From JBEKYD01 sp052148435 (GTDB taxonomy: Bacteria > Acidobacteriota > Terriglobia > Bryobacterales > Bryobacteraceae), in assembly GCA_052148435.1 (NCBI GenBank), contig JBKQIF010000098.1:1-64000 (forward strand): a stretch of DNA of 64,000 bases. The letters are read 5' to 3'. The notes under the pieces were generated by a model. It was not told the DNA's origin and did not search any database. It worked only from the letters and a program-made list of their open reading frames with translations. This document shows, piece by piece, positions 1 through 8,923 of the stretch (position 1 is the stretch's first letter; each line of letters starts with the position of its first letter). Position numbers and translations under genes: made by a program.

Positions 1-40
1 CCAGGCTCAGCCAGGCAACGGTAAACCGGAGGATTCGCAT
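1..40 (-). CDS. Start of a secreted or membrane protein cut by the left edge
   Basis: On the minus strand an ATG at 40 opens a frame that runs off the window and reads MRILRFTVAWLSL, a short basic N-terminus followed by a hydrophobic stretch, as at the start of a signal peptide or membrane anchor. No strong ribosome binding site is visible, and only 13 codons are present. The product cannot be named. It would lie downstream of the tannase-like remnant and the winged-helix gene on the same strand. Confidence 0.35.
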   Translation of the reverse strand, partial: MRILRFTVAWLSL

Positions 41-70
41 AGGCGGAGTGTATCACCACCGCCGTTCCTG

Positions 71-298
71 CTATTCTCGAATACATGGCGCACCGTCAAT
101 GGAGCGATGTGGGCGGCACGCCGGGGGGACCACTCCGCTCGCTGGGTCCGAGCCGCTTCGGTACTTCGTTGCGACGATCTGGTCGGGCGCCACGCCGTCC
201 TCAACCCATCTCTCCGCGGCCTTGTTGATATTCTTGCGGGCGTCGGCCTGCGCCACGCCTAAGCGCGGAGTAGTTCCACCAAGGTCTGAGCGTACCAT
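71..298 (-). pseudogene. Remnant of a tannase/feruloyl esterase C-terminus
   Basis: The minus frame encodes a stretch around ERWVEDGVAPDQIVATKY and then DPASGVV. This resembles the C-terminal part of tannase/feruloyl esterase family proteins, where a W-V-x-x-G-x-A-P-D-x-I-x-A-T-x-Y motif precedes a DPA-G-V segment and a conserved proline/cysteine tail. Here the tail is scrambled and the frame stops soon after. Only about 50 family-like residues remain, with no catalytic Ser-Asp-His part, so the piece is a relic rather than an enzyme. It sits 20 bases past the stop of the winged-helix gene. The family call rests on motif recognition alone. Confidence 0.45.
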
Positions 299-318
299 TC
301 ACCAATGCAGCACGCCGC

Positions 319-1692
319 TCACGGCATCGCCTTCTGCCCCGCCACTAACCGGTAGCCCATGATCTTCGACCCCTGCGCGGTTCCGCCCACGGCCTTCTCT
401 TGCACCAGAACCTCGACGTATGGCGCGGGCGGCTGGCTGTTTGGCGACCGTAGCATACGGTTCAGTACGTCGGGGAACTCCTGGCTGGCCACCAGGTCCC
501 CGGCTGCCTCGGTGGACGCCATATCGAGACCGGCCAGGATCAGGACATACCCGCTGCCCGTCAGGTTTGGCAGAAGCGCGATGTCCGCGTACGTATCCGT
601 GCCGACGACGCCGCTTGCAGGCTGGTAGGTGGCGCGTTCTCCGGAAAGCGGCGCTTTGTTGCGGAAGAAGTATTTGCCGGTCTGATGGTCTTCCTCCAGA
701 GCGAAGTTCAACTGCGGCTCGAACAGTTGTTCCCAGGGCAAGCTGCGCCGGCTGCCGATCAGGATGAAATTCCCGTTCTTGAAATCCCGGACGCTCATGA
801 AGCGGGAGTACCGGATGCTGGTCTGGGCCGTGTACCGGCGGCTCAGATCCATGAATTTCGAGGCGATATTGACGTCCCCCAGGCTGGTGTACTGGCGGTT
901 CGCAATCAGCCTCAGGGCCTCCCGCAATTGCTTATTGGCGACGGACTCGACCAGTTTCCCCGGATAGGCGCCGCTTAAGTAGTCGCTGAGCGGAATGTCC
1001 ACATCCAGGATGTCCTGGATGGCGGCTAGGCACGAATCCGCCACCACAATGTTGGTCTCCCGGCCTGGCGCGAAGATTCTGGGCCAAAACAGATCTGCGC
1101 GGCGCGCTCGGCCTTCTTCGGCACTCGGGACGCGCCGTAACGCTTCCCGCTGTCGCCACAGCACCAGCGTGCCGAGGCTGAGCGCGGCGACCAGCACCGT
1201 CAGAAGAACAACGGTCCCGCGCGGCCGTGCGAACCAGGCGGGAGCCGGGCGGGTTACCGCCGGCGCAGCGGGCTCGCTCAAGATGCGCGTCTGTGGGGTG
1301 TCGGCAGCCGCCGGCTCCGGCCGCGAGGTCCGGGGCTCGAAACAAAGCAGGTAAGCCCCCTTGGGGATCGTCAGCACCAGCGGCTCATCCGCTCCGTCGG
1401 AGCTGAAGTATTCCTCCAGCTTGCTGCGCAGGCGGCGTACCTGCACGCGGACGATGTTGTCCTCATTGGCGTTGAAATCCGACCGCCGCCCCAGCACCTT
1501 GCAGCCGATTTCCAGCTCGCCGATGCTGGTGGCGTTGTCGTTCAAAACCCGGACGGCGAGGTACAGAAGAATCTCCCGAAGTTGGGGCGCCTTGAGAAGA
1601 TGGCGGCTGGACACGATTCGATGAACCAGAGCCCAACGTTCGCCTTCCACTGACGTAGTGGTATGCTCAGCGTGTCTGAGTGCTTCGCTCAA
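319..1692 (-). CDS. Winged-helix DNA-binding protein with a transmembrane segment
   Basis: A 457-residue protein. Residues 25-115 look like an OmpR/CadC-type winged helix (LLKAPQLREILLYL, then VRVQVRRLRSKLEEYF, then a beta-wing ending LTIPKGAYLLCF). A proline/alanine linker follows, then one membrane helix near residues 160-180 (VVLLTVLVAALSLGTLVLW), then a roughly 280-residue domain presumably outside the membrane. This layout fits one-component membrane regulators related to CadC/ToxR, in which the outer domain senses and the inner winged helix binds DNA. The start is a TTG with AAGGAAG about 8 bases upstream. The gene is divergent from the TonB-dependent receptor at 2061, so it may regulate it; that link is inferred from position only. 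Confidence 0.8.
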   Translation of the reverse strand: MSEALRHAEHTTTSVEGERWALVHRIVSSRHLLKAPQLREILLYLAVRVLNDNATSIGELEIGCKVLGRRSDFNANEDNIVRVQVRRLRSKLEEYFSSDGADEPLVLTIPKGAYLLCFEPRTSRPEPAAADTPQTRILSEPAAPAVTRPAPAWFARPRGTVVLLTVLVAALSLGTLVLWRQREALRRVPSAEEGRARRADLFWPRIFAPGRETNIVVADSCLAAIQDILDVDIPLSDYLSGAYPGKLVESVANKQLREALRLIANRQYTSLGDVNIASKFMDLSRRYTAQTSIRYSRFMSVRDFKNGNFILIGSRRSLPWEQLFEPQLNFALEEDHQTGKYFFRNKAPLSGERATYQPASGVVGTDTYADIALLPNLTGSGYVLILAGLDMASTEAAGDLVASQEFPDVLNRMLRSPNSQPPAPYVEVLVQEKAVGGTAQGSKIMGYRLVAGQKAMP

Positions 1693-2060
1693 GCGAAAAC
1701 TTCCTTCTTACCCGGGCGGGATTATCCTGGATACAGCATACAACCAGGCGTTTACAAAATCCACAGCCGCCCGCCAATCCAAGCCTAATTCCTTGATTCC
1801 ACTGGCCTATTTACGTAACTTCACGTACATGCGCCGAGAAGACACTGGCAATTTACTTCGTTTGCCAGTATATTCCTGGCGTATAAGCGGTCGCAAAGCC
1901 GCGACGAGGACTGTGCAAGCTCTGGTGGACTTGCACCCAAAGCTGTGTAGTTCGTGGCATCGGGTGAGATGCTTGAAGGGGGCCTTGCGTCGCTTTGTGA
2001 TCGCAACATTAGCCTTAAAGACGCGGGCTTCTTCGTAATCACCTGAAAGGGGTCGAAAGT
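1693..2060. other. Divergent intergenic region between regulator and receptor
   Basis: A 368-base spacer between the leftward regulator and the rightward receptor. No convincing coding sequence was seen. It is richer in A and T than the flanks and holds two symmetric sites: a perfect 8-base palindrome TTACGTAA at 1811-1818 and a spaced inverted repeat at 1844-1869. It presumably carries both promoters. A ribosome binding site (AAAGGGG) lies just before the receptor start. Confidence 0.6.
1844..1869. promoter_or_regulatory. Candidate operator, inverted repeat upstream of the TonB-dependent receptor
   Basis: The arms ACTGGCAA (1844-1851) and TTGCCAGT (1862-1869) are exact reverse complements separated by 10 bases, close to one helical turn between half-sites. 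The site lies in the divergent spacer about 190 bases upstream of the receptor start. Its size and spacing fit binding by a dimeric regulator. The winged-helix protein encoded next door is the obvious candidate, though this is inference. Confidence 0.4.
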
Positions 2061-5000
2061 ATGAAAAAGAGGACGTTCTCCCCCGCGCGGGGAGTAGCGA
2101 GTGTGCTTATTCTGTTCGCAATTTCCGCCTTCGCGCAGGAAAAAGGGCGCATCGAGGGCTTGGTCAGTGACGCAAGCAAAGGTGCGATTGCTGGCTCGGC
2201 GGTGACGCTTCTGAACGTCAAGACGGGAATCCAGGTGGTCCGGCAGACCAGTGACACTGGCCTGTACGTGTTTGATCTGGTCGATCCCGGCACATATACG
2301 GTGACCATCCAGGCGACCGGCTTCAGCAAGTTCATTCAAGAAAATATCGTGGTGGAAATGCGTGCCGACATTACCGTCAACGCCGTCCTGACACCAGGCA
2401 CGGTGCAGGAGTCCGTCACGGTAGTGGCGTCGCCCGTGGAAGTACAGTTTAACTCTACCAACCAGGACCTTACCCTGGATTCCACCATGGCTGCGGAAAC
2501 GCCGCGTTTCGATCGCAATCCGTTCAAGCTGACTTTGTTGGCGCCGGAGGCGGTCAATACGCGAGGCGAGGTGCTCCCCTTCCTGTCCTGGTCCGCCAAT
2601 AGCGTGGATTTGGGCGGCGGCACCAACCTGAAAAACGACCTCGAGGTGGACGGCAGCCCCGTCGGCCTGGGTCACAAATACAGCCTTCCGCCGAATATGG
2701 ACGCCGTTCAGGAAGTCACGGTTTCCCAGAATAGCGTGGATGCCGAGCAGGGTCACAGCGCTGGCGGCGTGATCAGCATGGCCACCAAGGCCGGCACCAA
2801 CGAATGGCACGGCAGCGCTTCCTATCTGGGACGGTATCCGTCGCTGGACGCCGAAGCCGACCGCACCACGTTCAGCGCCAACGCACAACGCCAGCACACC
2901 ATGGCGGGCACTTTGGGGAACCCGATCAAGAAGAACAAGATCTTCAACTTCGGCGCCTTTGAGTACTGGAAAGTCGGCAATCCCGATAGCTATGTCGTGA
3001 CGGTGCCGACCTCCCTGGAAGCAGCCGGGAATTTCTCGCAGTCCTGGGCCCTCAACGCGGCTGGCCAGCAACAGATCCGCACGGTGTACGACCCCTGGAC
3101 CACGGTAACCAGTGCTGCCGGCGCGGTCACGGCAACGCCGTTCCCCGGCAATGTCATCCCGTCCAGCCGCTTCGACCCTGTCGCGGCCAACTTCATGAAA
3201 GAATTCTGGCCGGCCAACAACGGGGGCCTGAATATCACGGGCGTGAACAACTTCGACAAGGGCTATACCGACGCCTGGAACTATTACAACTGGGCCGACC
3301 GCGTCGATTATAACGTCAGCGATAAGCTCAGGATTTTTGCCCACGCCGGGCACTACCACACCACTGATATTACTTCCAACCCCACCCCCAACGATTCTCC
3401 GCTGTTCCAGCCCACGGGAACGGTTCGCAACGGCACCCAGATGAACGCCGACTTGATCTATACCATCAATCCGCGGACGGTTCTGGATGTCCATGCCGAC
3501 TACGACAGCGTGGTGGATGCTTATAATTCGACCCCGCTGCCGGCCAGCGGCTGGAGCGCCTTCTGGGGCGGCAACCAGTGGTACCAACCTTATTTCGTCA
3601 ACTCCCCTGGCACGCCGACTTACTATCCCGATCTGACCATTAACGGAACCAATTTCGGCGGGCGCGGTTTTTATTGGAACCAGAATCCCAGGGGCGAGGC
3701 TTATAGCGCGAAAATCTCGCAACAGCGGGGCTCGCACTATCTTAAGGCCGGCGCCGAGTATCGCAGAACCTGGGGGCCCGAGTATGTGTCCAACACCACG
3801 GCCTTCGAGTCGGATACATCCTTTACGGCGAACACGTACAACAACCCGAATACCAATATCTACGGCGACCAGTGGGCCAGCTTCCTGCTCGGCGTGCTCG
3901 GCAACGATACCGAGATGGTCGGCGGCCCCGTGCCCGTCTCCATCTCCAGCTTCTGGGGCTTCTTCATCCAGGACGATTGGAAAGTGAACCGCAGAATCAC
4001 CCTCAACCTGGGTCTGCGCGACGAGTACGAGACGCCCTGGGAGGATAAAGACCGCTTCCTTTCGCAGGCGATGAACCTGTCGACGCCGATCGCCCCCATG
4101 GCCGCCAACCCGCCCAATATGCCGGCCCTGGCGACTAACCTGGTGGGGAATAGCTTCTACAGTTGGACCGGTGCATGGCAGTTCACTACCAACAGCCACC
4201 CAGGCATGTGGACCGCACCGTCGCTGGCCCTCGCGCCCCGCGCCGGCATCGCCATCAAAATCGACGACAAGACCGCGCTTCGCGCCGGTTACGCGCGTTA
4301 CGTGATTCCCACGGAGTATAACTTCACAGCCGCCCCGATCGCCGGTTTCGAAGATGTCAACTTCCTGGAACCGCCCTTCTTTGGCATGACCGGTTACCAG
4401 TTCGCGGCGCCGCTGCTCCAAGGCGTGCCGCAAGAGACCCTCGCGAATCCTTTTCCGGCCAGCAATCCCCTGCTTCCCAACTTCGGCCCGGTCAACGGCA
4501 AGGCCCTTGGCCCATACGTCGGTATCGGAGGAGAAAACCTGCTGTGGTATCCGCAGAACTTCAAAAAGGCTTACAACGACCGCTTCAACATCAACTTGCA
4601 GCGCCAGTTGCCCGCCGGGTTCGTGGCGTCGTTTACCTACTTCCTCAATCTCGGCCACCAGCACTACACCCAAGAGCTGAACGCGATTAACCCCAACCTG
4701 GAAGTGCAGTACGCGAATAACCCCGCCTACTTGAACCAAAACGTCGCCAACCCCTTCTATCAGTACCTCAACACGACCGTCAACAACGGCCCGCTGTACA
4801 ATCAGCCGACCGTGTCGCTGGCTTCGCTGCTGGTGCCCCGTCCGCAATACGGCCCGCTGTATGAGATCGGCGTTTGCTGCGCCAAGGAGCATTACAACAA
4901 TATCCAGTTGAAGGCTCAAAAGTCGTTCACCCACGGATTCAATTTCCTAGCCACTTACGTGTATGTCGACGAGAGGCAGCAAATCAACAATTTCAACGAC

Positions 5001-5600
5001 CTCACTTACTTCAGCAACACCTTCCAGTGGCAGGACAGCAACCAGCCCCGCCACCGCATGAATATCGTGACCACGTATCAGCTCCCGATCGGGAAAGGGC
5101 AAACCTTTATGAACACCGCTCCCAGGGCTGTGGACGCACTGGTGGGCGGCTGGAAGATCACCCCCGTTTTGCAATATATCTCGGGTGACTTCCCGCAGTT
5201 CGGGAACCTGATCGTCAGCGGCAATCCCTGCGTTTCGAGTCCCACGCCGGATCACTGGTTCAATACGGCGGCATTCCAGGCGGTTCCGTCGAACACCTAT
5301 GTACTGCGCTCCAATCCTCTGCAATACGGTTGCCTGACCGGTCCGAGCTTCTGGGATCTGGATGCCAGCCTCGCAAAGGATTTCCACATCATCGAGAGAT
5401 TCAAGGCTCAACTCAAGCTGACGGCTTACAACGTCACCAATAGGTTGAACCGCGGCGACCCGGACACCAACGTCTACGACTCCACCTTCGGGCAGGCGCT
5501 GTATCAGGGTTCTCCGGGCGGCACCTTTGGCGCCCAGGGCGCTACGTCCGCCTTCAACAGCGGCCGCCAAATCGAGCTAGTCTTCAAAATATTCTGGTGA
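2061..5600 (+). CDS. TonB-dependent receptor with carboxypeptidase-regulatory N-terminal domain (Oar-like)
   Basis: A 1,179-residue outer-membrane protein. It has a signal peptide (MKKRTFSPARGVASVLILFA, cut near AFAQ), then a carboxypeptidase-regulatory-like beta domain at about residues 27-105 (IEGLVSDASKGAIAGSAVTL). A plug-like region follows (VDGSPVGLGHKYSLPPNMDA, VQEVTVSQNSVDAEQGHSAG), then a long beta-barrel rich in aromatic and Asn residues, ending in Phe-Trp as outer-membrane barrels often do (VFKIFW). Acidobacterial genomes carry many such receptors, thought to import large substrates such as oligosaccharides or peptides; the substrate here is unknown. A good ribosome binding site precedes the ATG, and a strong terminator follows the stop. 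The tonB/exb genes at 21-24 kb could energise it. Confidence 0.92.
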   Translation: MKKRTFSPARGVASVLILFAISAFAQEKGRIEGLVSDASKGAIAGSAVTLLNVKTGIQVVRQTSDTGLYVFDLVDPGTYTVTIQATGFSKFIQENIVVEMRADITVNAVLTPGTVQESVTVVASPVEVQFNSTNQDLTLDSTMAAETPRFDRNPFKLTLLAPEAVNTRGEVLPFLSWSANSVDLGGGTNLKNDLEVDGSPVGLGHKYSLPPNMDAVQEVTVSQNSVDAEQGHSAGGVISMATKAGTNEWHGSASYLGRYPSLDAEADRTTFSANAQRQHTMAGTLGNPIKKNKIFNFGAFEYWKVGNPDSYVVTVPTSLEAAGNFSQSWALNAAGQQQIRTVYDPWTTVTSAAGAVTATPFPGNVIPSSRFDPVAANFMKEFWPANNGGLNITGVNNFDKGYTDAWNYYNWADRVDYNVSDKLRIFAHAGHYHTTDITSNPTPNDSPLFQPTGTVRNGTQMNADLIYTINPRTVLDVHADYDSVVDAYNSTPLPASGWSAFWGGNQWYQPYFVNSPGTPTYYPDLTINGTNFGGRGFYWNQNPRGEAYSAKISQQRGSHYLKAGAEYRRTWGPEYVSNTTAFESDTSFTANTYNNPNTNIYGDQWASFLLGVLGNDTEMVGGPVPVSISSFWGFFIQDDWKVNRRITLNLGLRDEYETPWEDKDRFLSQAMNLSTPIAPMAANPPNMPALATNLVGNSFYSWTGAWQFTTNSHPGMWTAPSLALAPRAGIAIKIDDKTALRAGYARYVIPTEYNFTAAPIAGFEDVNFLEPPFFGMTGYQFAAPLLQGVPQETLANPFPASNPLLPNFGPVNGKALGPYVGIGGENLLWYPQNFKKAYNDRFNINLQRQLPAGFVASFTYFLNLGHQHYTQELNAINPNLEVQYANNPAYLNQNVANPFYQYLNTTVNNGPLYNQPTVSLASLLVPRPQYGPLYEIGVCCAKEHYNNIQLKAQKSFTHGFNFLATYVYVDERQQINNFNDLTYFSNTFQWQDSNQPRHRMNIVTTYQLPIGKGQTFMNTAPRAVDALVGGWKITPVLQYISGDFPQFGNLIVSGNPCVSSPTPDHWFNTAAFQAVPSNTYVLRSNPLQYGCLTGPSFWDLDASLAKDFHIIERFKAQLKLTAYNVTNRLNRGDPDTNVYDSTFGQALYQGSPGGTFGAQGATSAFNSGRQIELVFKIFW

Positions 5601-5649
5601 CCCCTAGCTATTAGCTAGCTAGCTACCCAGCGCTAGCATCGTGCCTCCA

Positions 5650-5687
5650 CGGTGGGCGGGGACCGTCCCTGCCCACCGTTCTTTTTT
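5650..5687 (+). terminator. Rho-independent terminator after the TonB-dependent receptor
   Basis: A hairpin at 5651-5677 has arms GGTGGGCGGGGAC and GTCCCTGCCCACC, which pair along almost their whole length with one G-T pair; the innermost pairs must open to form a loop. It is followed by GTTCTTTTTT. It separates the receptor from the next gene. The preceding 5604-5636 stretch is a run of TAGCTA-type repeats. Confidence 0.85.
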
Positions 5688-5733
5688 GGAGCCGGGCGGT
5701 TATACTGGTCGATAAGGATCTCAATCCCTAAGC

Positions 5734-7482
5734 ATGCGTGCCCTCACCCGCCGCAGTCTCTTGAGCTTGCTGCCATGGCCCGCCGCCCGCCTTTACAGCC
5801 AGGAAGCGGCTTCCGGCCAGGGGATGGCCTCACGCGGAGTCAAGGCCGCACCGCGGGGCAAACCTTCCGGACTTCCTTTTCATTCGCGCTTCACCGACGT
5901 CGCCCACCAGGCCGGGCTTCGTGAGGTTGTGGTCTGCGGCCATCCCCGCCGCGCCGACTACGTGATCGAGGCCATGAGTTGCGGGGCCGCCTTTCTGGAT
6001 TACGACAATGACGGGTGGCTCGACATTCTGGTCCTGACGGGCTCGCGCTTCGGCGATCCGCCGCCCACCGCCTCCCAGCGTCTCTACCGCAACAACCGCG
6101 ACGGCACCTTCACGGACGTAACCGAAAAAGCCGGACTGTTCCGCACCGGCTATCAATACGGCGTGGCCGTCGGCGACTACAACAACGACGGCTTTGACGA
6201 CCTGTTCATTACCGGCTGGGGCCAGAACACCTTGTACCGTAACAACGGGGACGGCACTTTTACGAACGTTACAAAGGAGGCGGGTTTGTGGAATGCCCAG
6301 CCGCGGTTTGGCTCCGGCTGCACCTTCCTCGACTACGATCGCGACGGCCGGCTCGATCTGTTCGTATCCAACTACGTCGCGTTCGACCTTGAGACGGTTC
6401 CGCGCGCCGGCGCTTCCACCAGTTGCAACCCCGGGAACATATTTTGCGGCCCGCGCGGCCTGCGCTACGGCCGCCACAGTTTCTATCGCAATAATGGGGA
6501 CGGCACCTTCACGGATGTTACGGCGGCATCGGGGATCGGCAAGGTCGACGGAGGGTACGGTCTGACGGCGGTATCCGCGGACTTCGACAATGACGGCTGG
6601 CCGGACATTTACGTGGCCTGCGATTCCACCCCAAGCCTGCTCTTCCGCAATAACCACGACGGGACATTCACTGAACAGGGACTGGAAAAAGGCGTAGCCC
6701 TGAGCGACGACGGGATGGAGCAGGCCGGCATGGGAGTGGGTATCGGCGATTTCAGGCTGGACGGCAGTCTGGACATCGTCAAGACACACTATTCCGCCGA
6801 CACTCTGGGCTTGTATGTGAACAACGGCAAGGGCGACTTCCGCGACATGACCCTGCAGGCGGGCCTGGCCGTCGAGACACGCTATGTGTCCTGGGGCATC
6901 GCCATCGCGGACCTGGATAACGACGGCAACCCGGATATCTTCTTGGTCACCGGCGGAATCTATCCGGAGGTGCGCGATAACTACAATACGCCGCGGGTCG
7001 TGTTCCGCAACTTAGGTAAGGGGCGCTTCGAGGAGTTACTCGGCCAGGCAGGGCCGGGAGTGGAAGCTCTGCACTCGAGCCGCGGTTGCGCCGTGGGCGA
7101 TTTCGACAACGACGGCGATGTCGACATCCTGATCGTCAATCACAATGAACCGCCTTCCCTGTTGCGCAATGACGTGAGCGGAAACAGCCACTGGATCAAG
7201 GTCAAGCTGCACGGCGTCAAGTCGAACCGCGGCGCCGTCGGCGGACGCGTTACAGTGCGCTACGGCGATAAAGTGCAGGCGCAGGAAGTGCTCAGCCAGG
7301 CGTCCTACTTGTCAAGTAACGACTCGCGTCTGCATTTCGGCCTCGGACCCATCGCCATGGTCGATCTGGAGATCCGCTGGCCGCTGGGCCAGGTCGAGAA
7401 ATTGAGCGGCGTGGCGGCGGACCAGTTGGTTCACGTCACGGAGGGCTCCGGGATCACGCGCACGGAGGAATTCAAGCGATGA
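5734..7482 (+). CDS. CRTAC1-family protein: FG-GAP/VCBS repeats with ASPIC/UnbV domain
   Basis: A 582-residue predicted exported protein. The N-terminus MRALTRRSLLSLLPW has a twin-arginine-like pair before a hydrophobic stretch. Residues 80-450 hold repeated FG-GAP/VCBS units with calcium-binding-like D-x-D-x-D-G motifs (FLDYDNDGWLDILV, GDYNNDGFDDLFI, ADFDNDGWPDIYVAC, ADLDNDGNPDIFLVTGG), suggesting a beta-propeller. The C-terminal roughly 90 residues (SHWIKVKLHGVKSNRGAVGG onward) match the ASPIC/UnbV domain. The stop overlaps the start of the following TPR gene by 4 bases, so the two are translationally coupled. Such pairs are common in Acidobacteriota; the biochemical role is not established, and surface binding is a reasonable guess. 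Confidence 0.88.
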   Translation: MRALTRRSLLSLLPWPAARLYSQEAASGQGMASRGVKAAPRGKPSGLPFHSRFTDVAHQAGLREVVVCGHPRRADYVIEAMSCGAAFLDYDNDGWLDILVLTGSRFGDPPPTASQRLYRNNRDGTFTDVTEKAGLFRTGYQYGVAVGDYNNDGFDDLFITGWGQNTLYRNNGDGTFTNVTKEAGLWNAQPRFGSGCTFLDYDRDGRLDLFVSNYVAFDLETVPRAGASTSCNPGNIFCGPRGLRYGRHSFYRNNGDGTFTDVTAASGIGKVDGGYGLTAVSADFDNDGWPDIYVACDSTPSLLFRNNHDGTFTEQGLEKGVALSDDGMEQAGMGVGIGDFRLDGSLDIVKTHYSADTLGLYVNNGKGDFRDMTLQAGLAVETRYVSWGIAIADLDNDGNPDIFLVTGGIYPEVRDNYNTPRVVFRNLGKGRFEELLGQAGPGVEALHSSRGCAVGDFDNDGDVDILIVNHNEPPSLLRNDVSGNSHWIKVKLHGVKSNRGAVGGRVTVRYGDKVQAQEVLSQASYLSSNDSRLHFGLGPIAMVDLEIRWPLGQVEKLSGVAADQLVHVTEGSGITRTEEFKR

Positions 7483-8705
7483 GGGCTCGGGGCACGGCTC
7501 TCGCAGCGGGCGTGGCGCTGGTCTGCGCCGCTTCCCTGCTGGCGCAACAGAAACCGGTCGAAGAAGCCTGGGCTTTGCTGGCCAAGAACCAGCGGCCGCA
7601 AGCCATTCGTCTCTTATACGACATCGTCAAGGCCAACCCGCGGGATGCGGACGCCCGGCTGCTCCTCGGCAGTATCCTGCAAGAGGACGGCGACCGCGTC
7701 GGATCGATCGCGCAATTGACTGAAGCCGTCCGCCTGCGGCCGCGTTCGGCTGAGGCCCAGAACGCACTGGGTGAAGCATTCAACGCCTTTGGCGACGCCC
7801 AAGCCGCTCGCGGCCCCTTTGAAAAGGCCGTCGCGCTGGATCCCCGGTTCGCCGAGGCACACGTGAACCTCGGTCTGGTCTTGCTCGAAGCCGGCAAACT
7901 TGATCCAGCTGCAATACACCTGGATCGCGCGATCGAACTCCTGGGGCACCAGCCTGACGCGGCTTATCCGCATTATCTTCGGGCCAAGGTGTTGAGCCAA
8001 CAGAGTGACGTTGCCAAGGCTGCCGCGCACTTGCGGGAAGCCGTGGCGTTGCGTCCCGATTTCGCGGAAGCATGGTCGGACCTCGGTGACGCGCGCAAGA
8101 CATTGTTGGACGATGCCGGCGCGTTGGCGGCCTTCGAGCGTGCGGTGGCGCTGGCGCCGGATGACTCCGTGGCGCAGACCCGCCTCGGTTCGCAATATTT
8201 CGATGAGGGCAAGGCGCATCTGGCCGTCGCGCATTTGCAGGAAGCCGCGCGCCTCGACCCCACGAACCAGAGCACGCTCTATAGCCTCCAGCGGGCGTTG
8301 CGCCAGGACGGTCAGGTTGCGCCGGCCGACGAAATCAAGCAAGAGCTGGCGGAACTATTGCGCAATAAAGACAAGGACGACCAGAACCTGGTGGCCGGGA
8401 TTGAACTCAACAACCAGGGCGCGGATATGGAGAGGGCCGGCGAACTGCGCGGCGCGCTGCAAAAGTACCGGGCGGCTTTGGATCTGCTGCCCGCCCACGT
8501 GGGAATCCGCGTGAACTTCGCGGTTGCCCTCCTGCGCCTGGGCCAGTGGAAGGAAGGTTTGGCGGAGCTGCGCGAGGCGCTGCGGCGGGAACCCGGCAAC
8601 GTCGTCTTCCAGGCGGTTCTGGACGATGCGCTGACACAGGCTCCCGTCGAGTTTGGAGGAATGGGCCGGCCGCCGAAGGTCCTGAACAGTGGGACAAAGT
8701 ATTAA
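7479..8705 (+). CDS. Secreted tetratricopeptide-repeat protein
   Basis: A 408-residue protein with a signal peptide (MRARGTALAAGVALVCAASL, cut near LAQQ) followed by an array of TPR helices, for example DARLLLGSILQEDGD, AEAQNALGEAFNAFGDAQAA, AEAHVNLGLVLLEAG and AEAWSDLGDARKTLLDD. TPR arrays mediate protein-protein contacts, so it probably acts as a periplasmic scaffold for the CRTAC1-like protein encoded just upstream, with which it shares an ATGA start/stop overlap. No catalytic motif is visible. A thioredoxin-fold remnant follows immediately, suggesting the operon once had a third member. Confidence 0.85.
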   Translation: MRARGTALAAGVALVCAASLLAQQKPVEEAWALLAKNQRPQAIRLLYDIVKANPRDADARLLLGSILQEDGDRVGSIAQLTEAVRLRPRSAEAQNALGEAFNAFGDAQAARGPFEKAVALDPRFAEAHVNLGLVLLEAGKLDPAAIHLDRAIELLGHQPDAAYPHYLRAKVLSQQSDVAKAAAHLREAVALRPDFAEAWSDLGDARKTLLDDAGALAAFERAVALAPDDSVAQTRLGSQYFDEGKAHLAVAHLQEAARLDPTNQSTLYSLQRALRQDGQVAPADEIKQELAELLRNKDKDDQNLVAGIELNNQGADMERAGELRGALQKYRAALDLLPAHVGIRVNFAVALLRLGQWKEGLAELREALRREPGNVVFQAVLDDALTQAPVEFGGMGRPPKVLNSGTKY

Positions 8706-8709
8706 CTGA

Positions 8710-8907
8710 CAGAGTATTAAAAATTCTTGGGCCACGTGGTGCCCGCCCTGCCGCAAAGAGATGCCGGACCTGAGCGCCCTCTGCGGCCAATTCGATAATC
8801 AGGGCCTCGTCATTCTGGCCATATTTCTTCACCGCTCCAAAGGGAGCGGCCGGCGCTTGCCCCTCGCGCCTCGAGTGCGCTATCCTAAAGGCTCAAACTC
8901 TTTGTAA
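8710..8907 (+). pseudogene. Remnant of a TlpA/ResA-like thioredoxin-fold protein
   Basis: The frame starting at 8710 reads NSWATWCPPCRKEMPDL and then CGQFDNQGLVILAIF. This is the active-site strand and helix of TlpA/ResA-type thioredoxins, including the W-C-P-P-C redox motif. There is no start codon upstream and an in-frame TGA at 8707-8709. After about residue 40 the similarity ends in low-complexity sequence that includes a small hairpin (CCGCTCC/GGGAGCGG, 8832-8849). Both the N-terminal third and the C-terminal half of the fold are gone. It lies 5 bases after the TPR gene, so it was probably the third gene of that operon. Confidence 0.7.
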
Positions 8908-8923
8908 GGATTCGATTTAGCAG

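Noticed and set aside
1658..2038. A 126-codon plus-strand open frame in the regulator-receptor spacer
   Set aside because: It overlaps the regulator start and the candidate operator; no domain or ribosome binding site.
1821..4934. A 1,037-codon open frame on the minus strand opposite the TonB-dependent receptor
   Set aside because: It is the antisense shadow of a GC-rich gene; it lacks any family motif and has the Val/Gly/Arg/His bias of antisense frames.
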